Source: Flavobacteriales bacterium
GTDB lineage: Bacteria > Bacteroidota > Bacteroidia > Flavobacteriales_D > Crocinitomicaceae
DNA length: 10,534 bases
NCBI GenBank assembly: GCA_009926905.1
Contig: RFNX01000218.1
Span: 1-10,534 of the forward strand
Direction: 5' to 3'
In this document: positions 9,401-10,534 of the stretch, one piece after another
Numbering within the stretch: the stretch's first letter is position 1
How the letters are laid out: each line of letters begins with the position of its first letter
Notes under the pieces: generated by a model
What the model was told of the DNA's origin: nothing
What the model saw: the letters and a program-made list of their open reading frames with translations, nothing else
Databases searched by the model: none
Program-made: the position numbers and the translations under genes

Positions 9401-10024
9401 TGTATTAATTCCACCACTCAATTGACAGGTTCTCCAACAGCAGCAATAAGCAACCCTTGGACATCTAGTAATACAGGAGCTGCAACGGTGAGCAATACAG
9501 GTTTAGTTACTGGAACTGGTCAAGGAAGCACAACCATAACATACACCAATACAGATGGTTGTTCTGCAACAATTTCAGTTACAGTTTCTGATATTATAGA
9601 TTATGCAAATTTGCAATCGCCGCCAAATGGAACTATTTGTGTTGGAGGATCATTTGATGTTTACGGGCAATTTTACAATACAGGAGCAGTAAATACGGTT
9701 GGTGCTGGGGTTGCTGCATCTGGCGTTATCGTTGAATTTGGTTACGGACCAACGAATTCTAATCCAAATACATGGACAAACTGGTCAACTGCTACTTTCA
9801 ATCCTGGGGGGGGAGGACCAAATAATGACGAGTACATGGGAACTTTTACAGGTTTACCTAATGGAACTTACTACTATGCTTTCCGTTACCAAATTAATGG
9901 TTGCGGCTGGCAATATGGAGGTTACAGTGGCTCTGGTGGAGGATTTTGGAATGGTACTTCGAATGTAAGTGGTGTGTTGACAGTGAATGCTGCACCACAA
10001 ATCATATTTTTATCACCACCATAA
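266..10024 (+). CDS. Giant secreted multidomain Ig-like repeat protein (PA14, CUB-like, propeller), putative adhesin
   Basis: One uninterrupted frame of 3252 codons. It begins with an extended signal peptide (residues 1-52). Then come a GDGWNG domain (53-135), PA14 (159-300), a CUB-like domain (307-441), an Ig-like unit split by an insert (446-668), and a Big_2-like unit split by a glycine-rich domain (671-1021). These are followed by A repeats 1-4 (1022-1367), an Ig-like unit (1368-1460), a propeller-like domain (1466-1818), Ig/PKD-like units (1822-2000), B repeats 1-6 (2001-2512), a SprB-like unit (2513-2600), an Ig-like unit (2601-2690), A5-A6 (2691-2866), B7-B8 (2869-3034), Big_2 (3036-3108) and a C-terminal domain (3109-3241). 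Such proteins are normally exported by Sec and often by the type IX system, but no sorting domain is visible at the C-terminus. The composition is very rich in Thr, Ser and Gly and poor in charge, as in extracellular stalks. A surface adhesion or polymer-binding role is inferred from domain types; no enzymatic domain was recognised. ATG 266 is the only Met codon before the signal core; TTG 359 is an alternative start. Confidence 0.93.
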   Translation: MSYIFSSLLAFFAGNSRGKEGFLFRFFERSSLKFSLLFFLFVYTFSTQVFSQCTHTITLYDLNSDGWNGGTVTVQVNGVDVLTGLGPTFATGNFTGPSFTFNASAGQTITVIRTADGSAPADMRVKVYGPDCQTNAILFSNPTVFPGISGIANCNTATDQTSSGSNYWIGYVYSAHNGNSPPANAFTTTFVASLTEPEIFNRNYGTNGPDGCNTTYYTNDFAIRYRMTKNFTAGIYNFIIGADDGVRLSVDGGATWLISDWQNHGYRTQTGSVFLSGNVNLVLEYYERGGGSQISFSYASGVLPTAQLISGANIFTNYTGCSGTFYDSGGDASGSYGNSEVQQVTFYPSSPGFAVVLTFSSFATEASYDGMMFYNGNSTAAPLISSGTAAGTNATTAPAGSYHGTNSPGTITSTAADGSLTVVFRSDGNTVNTGWIATVSCNVVCTPNTAPTSISGTNTICAGQSTTLTSVGGSGESEADDVWYEGSCGTECYTQEFTNAPASVTQTTVNSTSSGIVNVTSTGGDPNINLTNVGTYNTSTCKFINIRYRVLSGTPGLAEIYFSKNGGGDVSESMVVRGTYVNSSAWQILSIDMSTNPNWFGNITGWRFDWTTNDAVNMEFDFISLSSKPIVAVGATATFSPLVTTTYFTAKKGPCNTTTCASRTVTVNPIAPTVQLTGTSPLCAGTTTTLSLNYPTGGTISTSGGYRYHAFTSSGSLVVPAGFTGAADVLVVAGGGGGSNRGGGGGAGGLVFSPNFSLTPSSTISATIGAGGAAQTNGSNSVFGSITAIGGGRGGSHDPTPTVATNNGQTGGSGGGAAMNYNASIFTGGASTLNQGNIGGTSGVAGTDQPRNTGGGGGAGQAGRAGANGNASWTSGTTPKGGDGLQYSQFSTVGGSPAGWFAGGGGGSRGGSDRQGAGAGAGGQGGGGAGTTTATGTAGIANTGGGGGGSESTGGAGGSGVVLVRYYVGTGTWASSNPAIATVDATGVVTGVAAGTANITYTVAATGACAGSVSSFAITVTANTFSAPSSSPVVCINTALTPITMTTTGATGIGTATGLPAGVTASWSANTITISGTPTASGTFNYSVPLTGGCGTVSATGTIIVNPNNTTTSISPSFCVGAPLVANNTMTTTGASGIGTATGLPPGVSANWAANTITLSGTPTSDVGSPFSYSIPLTGGCGAVSATGTITIIPSNQITGASSPSAICLGATLTTVNFSIGLLTGINVTGLPAGVSSTSSSISGTPSVAGVFNYTIGSTEGCTATGTITVNGPNTITLTSASGTNNQQACRNSAITSITYGTTATTGILNSGVLGANGLPPGVSATWSANTVTISGTPTATGTYNYTITPTGVCGAATLATGTIYVNALPNISGVSTVATTCSNLNQSAVFTISGTSGTTVSYTLNGTPGTITLSSNTAQITIPSVTTTQTMVLTSVTNGTCAITPTGSTMTATTNVSSTCQPMTECNLAVLTIGNNTALTFSSNAAFAQTVQERLVSDGSNNSSVDWSSNFTSTNILTNEGGASTVSTGFMNSYNGILGVPGYTSATTTASVSSQNTKAVSLINGLSGTLQSRTILTTTAPIPFNSLAFRSVIPVTSTTFYAAGSGSGSPATGGIWYVDITNASSPVYTQLLSTSGNVRNLEIYNGTLYFSGTGITVNSVSTIGIFQLGTVGTLPTTGSQTVTTIISYTSGVPGGFAISPDGCTIYIADASSQTTRRGISKWSNSTGTWTMVGSNYSPTNGTNNSYGYGLTADFSGTVNKIYYTAGYVGAIVSQLVPNTIFGVQESGNGTTATWTSLFTPVTVSNYRLAGIDFSPNSYKPFNITTQPSSAASTCVGAPTTLSVATDYVGTATVNYQWFKNTSSGSLCSNSWVAIAGANSPNYTFTPASSGTEYYYVKIWTSCASVQVSNVSTITIGTGSLITATITPSSSFPICAGSNVTLTASGSNGTLPYTYSWSTSPVQTTAAITVNTNATYTVTVTSASGCIAQQSITVSSTPSPNSPSIGTLTQPNCTTATGSIVLNGLPSTGTWNLTGTPSGSVTGGSGASTTLTGLAAGQSYTFTVTQNGCTSSVSNAAVLITQPVTPTAPTIGTITQPTCTLATGSVQLSGLPASGNWTVTASNGLTLAGTNSTTGTFTGLPTGNYTFTVTNADGCTSTASANAVINAQPITPTAPVIGAITQATCSTPTGSVALSGLPSSTWTVTGSPSGSATGTGTTGTVSGLTAGITYTFTVTNADGCTSTASANAILTAAPNVPSAPTIGTITHPTCPTPTGTIALSGLPSGAWTITGSPSGSATGSGTTTSISGLAPGTVYTFTVTNTSSGCTSVASATATVNAIPTGPAAPNIGTITQPSCIVPTANIALSGLPSSGTWTITGSPSGSATGTGTSTVVTGLSPNQTYTFTVTDANGCVSVASLNAVVNDLPSGSPAPTIGTIIQPTCTVNTGSITLTDLPSSGTWTITGFPSGGATGTGTSITLTGFTAGTNYVFIITDANSCTSSTSAPASVNNIPTAPTISASAGACAGSVAPINVTATGGLAPYDVSWSGTTTGNPPGSEITVSGGSYAITGLGSGTYNVTITDANNCTSVQNSISITCASCTNPTIDTQASPISECIGGTQTLTIVASGTSLTYQWYSNTLNSNSGGTLIAIGTSASFTPPSASAGTVYYYCVVSSSSCSTTSNAVEVVVNPNNTAGAASSTPTVCIGTALSSPITIATTGATGIGSATGLPTGVSASWSSNTISITGTPSQSGTFNYNIPLTGGCGSVNATGTITVTPENTAASASSNPTVCLGTAISPSVTIATTGATGIGTATGLPTGVSASWSGNVITISGTPSTLVGSPFTYTIPLSGGCGTVDASGTITVTDPPSAPIVGVVTQPDCATATGSVALSGLPSGGTWTITGSPSGSLTNSGTTATISGLTQSTNYTFTVTFGGCTSSASTNAVINAQPPIPTPVTLELIQPTCNDLGVIKVLTPAAGVGITFTVTGTNPVVASNTSSNAIFSGITPGVYSVTASNGTCSTAAVTCTINPQPSTPTISGTASTCINSTTQLTGSPTAAISNPWTSSNTGAATVSNTGLVTGTGQGSTTITYTNTDGCSATISVTVSDIIDYANLQSPPNGTICVGGSFDVYGQFYNTGAVNTVGAGVAASGVIVEFGYGPTNSNPNTWTNWSTATFNPGGGGPNNDEYMGTFTGLPNGTYYYAFRYQINGCGWQYGGYSGSGGGFWNGTSNVSGVLTVNAAPQIIFLSPP
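422..670 (+). other. GDGWNG-type N-terminal beta domain
   Basis: Residues 53-135 open with [18 protein letters not shown] and continue with alternating beta-strand-like segments ([31 protein letters not shown]) to a second Cys at 132. I recognise the 'C-x-L-x-D-x(3)-DGWNG' pattern as a recurring module of secreted Bacteroidota proteins. Its ligand is not known to me. The paired Cys 53 and 132 may form a disulfide. Confidence 0.6.
740..1165 (+). other. PA14 domain
   Basis: Residues about 159-300. Diagnostic segments appear in order: YWIGYVY (167-173), [20 protein letters not shown] (221-240), [12 protein letters not shown] (242-253), [10 protein letters not shown] (256-265) and [18 protein letters not shown] (281-298). 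These match PA14 domains, beta-barrel modules that typically bind carbohydrate in adhesins and glycosidases. The DDG and VDGG positions correspond to the acidic loop that holds calcium in binding-competent members; that this copy binds calcium or sugar is inference. Confidence 0.85.
1184..1588 (+). other. CUB-like domain
   Basis: Residues about 307-441. The pattern C321-x-GTFYDSGG, then [48 protein letters not shown] and [17 protein letters not shown] (C441) follows the CUB fold. In that fold the early Tyr/Glu and the later Asp of 'YDG' and 'SDG' can bind calcium. CUB-like modules with 'FYDSGG...GWxAxxxC' ends are frequent in Bacteroidota secreted proteins. The two cysteines bracket the domain. 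Confidence 0.75.
1601..2269 (+). other. Ig-like unit interrupted by an inserted domain
   Basis: Residues 446-490 carry the first half of a common Bacteroidota Ig-like unit ([20 protein letters not shown]...VWYEGSCG). Residues 631-668 carry the second half ([20 protein letters not shown]...[14 protein letters not shown]). In usual members these halves are separated by only a few residues; here about 140 residues lie between them. The two halves are expected to fold together. Confidence 0.65.
1736..2155 (+). other. Inserted beta-sandwich-like domain, function unknown
   Basis: Residues about 491-630. Features such as [37 protein letters not shown] and [10 protein letters not shown] resemble jelly-roll domains of carbohydrate-associated proteins, where a 'W..I..IRFDP...I.IDYI.L' end is typical. 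I cannot name a family with certainty. It sits inside the flanking Ig-like unit. Confidence 0.45.
2276..3328 (+). other. Big_2-like unit interrupted by a glycine-rich domain
   Basis: Residues 671-698 ([20 protein letters not shown]...NYPTGG) are the start of a Big_2-like Ig unit. Residues 969-1021 ([20 protein letters not shown]...[14 protein letters not shown]) are its remainder. The same protein holds an uninterrupted copy of this unit type at 9371..9589, where [12 protein letters not shown] runs on directly to [19 protein letters not shown]. This supports the reading that the glycine-rich part is an insertion. Confidence 0.7.
2360..3169 (+). other. Glycine-rich inserted domain
   Basis: Residues about 699-968. 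It starts with [18 protein letters not shown] (706-723), then [14 protein letters not shown], contains many G3-G6 runs and ends [14 protein letters not shown] (954-967). The 'Y..H.FT.SG.l.v......[10 protein letters not shown] ... GGSGvVivRY' frame is the known glycine-rich domain found in phage tail-fibre-like and Bacteroidota secreted proteins. At DNA level it includes in-frame GGT runs (five units at 2489-2503, six at 3095-3112). Confidence 0.75.
3329..4366 (+). repeat. Type A Ig-like repeats A1-A4
   Basis: Four units: A1 1022-1106, A2 1108-1193, A3 1194-1270 and A4 1271-1367. The core is [20 protein letters not shown], followed by [10 protein letters not shown], and the units end with TGGCG...TGTITV. 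They resemble putative Ig (He_PIG-like) domains of Bacteroidota surface proteins. Each unit has one Cys near its start and one near its end (1035/1094, 1119/1181, 1208/1262, 1290/1354). A3 is shortened in the middle; A4 is lengthened before its GLPPGVSA core. Confidence 0.8.
4367..4645 (+). other. Single Ig-like unit
   Basis: Residues 1368-1460, with [20 protein letters not shown] and [20 protein letters not shown]. This resembles the PKD/Ig-like units that follow A-type repeats in other Bacteroidota surface proteins. No close copy occurs elsewhere in this protein. Cys 1382 and 1442 could pair. Confidence 0.5.
4661..5719 (+). other. Beta-propeller-like domain
   Basis: Residues about 1466-1818. 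Blade-like segments recur: [35 protein letters not shown] with [39 protein letters not shown] followed by RRGISKW, and [15 protein letters not shown]. The 'FAISPDGxTIYIAD' and 'GIWYVD' segments are typical of propeller blades in secreted Bacteroidota proteins. It is the only long non-Ig segment in the middle of the protein and the only part of residues 966-2972 with more than one basic residue apart from the Ig unit after it. No catalytic residues were recognised; a binding role is inferred. Confidence 0.6.
5729..6265 (+). other. Ig-like unit followed by a PKD/SprB-like unit
   Basis: Residues 1822-1918 contain NYQWFKN and [18 protein letters not shown], the Trp strand and the late Tyr strand of an Ig fold. 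Residues 1919-2000 contain [24 protein letters not shown] and [19 protein letters not shown], resembling SprB/PKD-like units ('PYTYxWS...YTVTVTxxxGC'). K1898 in the first unit is the last basic residue before a very long K/R-free stretch. Confidence 0.6.
6266..7801 (+). repeat. Tandem type B repeats B1-B6 (about 86 residues each)
   Basis: Six units start at residues 2001, 2087, 2173, 2258, 2344 and 2430; the period is 85-86 residues (about 258 bases), the last unit being 83. Shared features in order are [55 protein letters not shown] and a proline-containing linker. The two cysteines of each unit lie 55-56 residues apart (2013/2069, 2099/2155, 2185/2240, 2270/2326, 2356/2412, 2442/2498). Codons differ between units even where the protein is identical (for example in GSPSGSATG), so the array is not a very recent amplification. 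A fibronectin/Ig-like beta-sandwich fold is inferred. Confidence 0.88.
7802..8065 (+). other. SprB-like unit
   Basis: Residues 2513-2600. The segments [12 protein letters not shown] and [20 protein letters not shown], followed by [10 protein letters not shown], match the SprB repeat pattern ('G.PPY.y.WS......GL.[14 protein letters not shown]'). SprB repeats occur in gliding and adhesion proteins of Flavobacteriia. One copy does not by itself imply gliding motility. Confidence 0.65.
8066..8335 (+). other. Ig-like unit
   Basis: Residues 2601-2690. The sequence has [25 protein letters not shown] and [20 protein letters not shown], which gives the Trp strand and Tyr/Cys strand of an Ig fold. It resembles the unit at residues 1822-1918. 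Several nearby cysteines (2614, 2671, 2678) make the pairing uncertain. Confidence 0.6.
8336..8863 (+). repeat. Type A repeats A5-A6 (second block)
   Basis: Residues 2691-2777 and 2779-2866. They share ATTGATGIG, then [12 protein letters not shown], and TGTITV with A1-A2. A5 has the short loop [11 protein letters not shown], like A1; A6 has the longer loop with VGSPF, like A2. Cysteines are at 2705/2765 and 2792/2854. Confidence 0.85.
8870..9367 (+). repeat. Type B repeats B7-B8 (second block; B8 diverged)
   Basis: B7 (residues 2869-2954) has [32 protein letters not shown] and [10 protein letters not shown], close to B1-B6. B8 (2955-3034) keeps [24 protein letters not shown] and a Cys at 55 residues spacing (2966/3021), but has lost the [10 protein letters not shown] core and carries an extra Cys at 3028. 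K2973 in B8 is the only basic residue between K1898 and R3207. Confidence 0.75.
9371..9589 (+). other. Intact Big_2-like Ig unit
   Basis: Residues 3036-3108. The segment [19 protein letters not shown] followed by [12 protein letters not shown] shows the 'WsSsN...aTVs..GlVTG...G.ttItYt' pattern of Big_2-type domains. It is the uninterrupted counterpart of the split unit at 2276..3328. Confidence 0.75.
9590..9988 (+). other. C-terminal domain of Bacteroidota secreted proteins, function unknown
   Basis: Residues 3109-3241. The pattern [45 protein letters not shown], then [20 protein letters not shown] and GGGFWNG is one I recognise from secreted Bacteroidota proteins. There it often precedes further domains and a sorting signal. 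Its many aromatic residues suggest ligand binding (inference). Here only 11 residues ([11 protein letters not shown]) follow before the stop. Confidence 0.55.
9806..9813 (+). repeat. Eight-base G tract inside the coding sequence
   Basis: Eight consecutive G residues encode part of PGGGG at residues 3180-3184. The frame before and after it is coherent, so the assembled length appears right. Adding one G would stop translation at 9823-9825; losing one would run about 50 codons in another frame to a stop near 9968. Confidence 0.9.
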
Positions 10025-10048
10025 TATGGTGGCAGTAAATTAATTTTT
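10016..10048 (+). terminator. Hairpin over the stop codon with a downstream T run, possible terminator
   Basis: CCACCAT (10016-10022) and ATGGTGG (10026-10032) form a perfect 7-bp stem around a 3-base loop; the TAA stop (10022-10024) lies at its tip. A run of five T is at 10044-10048, but 11 bases separate it from the stem, which is longer than in classic intrinsic terminators. The stem's position at the end of a 9.8-kb gene with no gene after it favours a termination or 3'-end stabilising role. Confidence 0.4.
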
Positions 10049-10534
10049 ACAAATCAAAATCCGATTCTTTTTCAATTTCACAGTTTCAAGTGATTTGCTG
10101 TAATTTAACAAAAATTGAATTGCGGAAAGCGAAGGTTGATTCGAAGTTGAAGTTGCCGATAAATTTTCGTGAGAGTAATTTTTGATCATAGGCTTTATAC
10201 GTTTTTTTTAGAACGAGCGAATTGTTAAAATATTATAGTGAAACGATTTTATTTTTTGCAACTAAAAATAACACTTAATTGTGCTCTGAAATTACATCAC
10301 TTAATTCGTGCAATTCATGTAATTCGTGGTTTAAAATTTACAACGAAATGATCTAGTTTCACAAAGAAATACTCAATTTCTAAATTCGTGTTAATTTGTG
10401 TAATTCGTGGTTCTATTTTTCGCTCAATCGGTGATTTTATTTCAAATGTGTTTCATGAAACGATACATGTAATTCGTGGTTCAAATTTTTATGACTAATT
10501 ATTCGATCCACTAACGAGGTCGATTGGTTCAAGG
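10025..10534. other. Non-coding right end, no gene recognised
   Basis: These 510 AT-rich bases have stops in all forward frames and show no tRNA or rRNA. Apart from the hairpin arm and the AATTCGTG-type repeats nothing is recognised. The first 22 codons after the stop stay open in the main frame (to TGA near 10091) but do not resemble a sorting domain. Confidence 0.6.
10303..10481. repeat. Three copies of an intergenic AATTCGTG-type repeat
   Basis: TGTAATTCGTGGTT occurs identically at 10318-10331, 10399-10412 and 10468-10481. The first two copies are preceded by one or two further AATTCGTG-like units (10303-10310, 10383-10390 and degenerate AATTCATG, AATTTGTG between), giving short 9-10 base periodic arrays. 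The spacing between copies is 81 and 69 bases. Similar 'AATTCGTG..AATTCGTGG' strings are, from memory, widespread between genes in Bacteroidota genomes; their function is unknown to me. Confidence 0.75.

Noticed and set aside
2389..9968. Small open frames in other frames and on the minus strand across the giant gene, e.g. 2778-3149 (+) and 6190-6420, 6442-6690, 6952-7182 and 7468-7713 (-)
   Set aside because: Their products are frame-shifted shadows of the same repeats (the minus-strand ones recur at the repeat period with the same VTV/PIVGA pattern). They lack independent starts or promoters and overlap a clearly coding frame.
10025..10093. In-frame extension of the giant gene by stop codon readthrough (22 codons to the next stop)
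   Set aside because: The extension has no domain-like features and no sorting motif, and nothing around the TAA suggests recoding.
10303..10481. CRISPR array
   Set aside because: Only three short copies at unequal spacing (81 and 69 bases), with internal sub-repeats, no unique spacers of constant length and no cas genes nearby.
10497..10534. Possible 3' end of a minus-strand gene at the right edge (reading ...LEPIDLVSGSNN then stop)
   Set aside because: Only 12 codons are visible, a second minus frame is also open, and no family can be recognised, so coding cannot be supported.

Overview
The window is dominated by one intact, very large gene (266..10024, + strand, 3252 codons). It encodes a secreted multidomain cell-surface protein of the kind found in Bacteroidota (Flavobacteriia or Sphingobacteriia-like). 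The assignment to that phylum rests on four things: the AT-rich DNA, a TAnnTTTG-type -7 promoter element with no Shine-Dalgarno sequence, the domain repertoire (GDGWNG domain, PA14, CUB-like, SprB-like and 'TGLPxGVSASW' Ig-like repeats, and a C-terminal 'NLQxPPxG...[15 protein letters not shown]' domain), and dispersed AATTCGTG-type intergenic repeats. No species can be named.

Layout: 2..106 is the tail of an upstream gene, possibly a Uma2-family nuclease. The stretch 107..265 holds a promoter candidate. The giant gene encodes, in order: an extended signal peptide; a GDGWNG domain; PA14; a CUB-like domain; an Ig-like unit interrupted by a beta-sandwich-like insert; a Big_2-like unit interrupted by a glycine-rich domain of about 270 residues; four type A Ig-like repeats; another Ig-like unit; a beta-propeller-like domain of about 350 residues; Ig-like and PKD-like units; six tandem type B repeats of about 86 residues; a SprB-like unit; an Ig-like unit; two more A repeats; two more B repeats; an intact Big_2-like unit; and a C-terminal carbohydrate-binding-like domain. 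A hairpin overlaps the stop codon. The last 510 bases contain no recognisable gene but carry three copies of a short repeat.

The likely role is a long extracellular stalk presenting binding domains (PA14, CUB-like, propeller) for adhesion or substrate capture; this is inferred from domain types only. The most notable features are two foreign domains nested inside Ig-like units, a stretch of 1074 residues without any Lys or Arg, a second A-A pair that reproduces the loop pattern of the first about 1,670 residues away, and the absence of any recognisable type IX sorting domain. I did not find a multi-gene system in this window.
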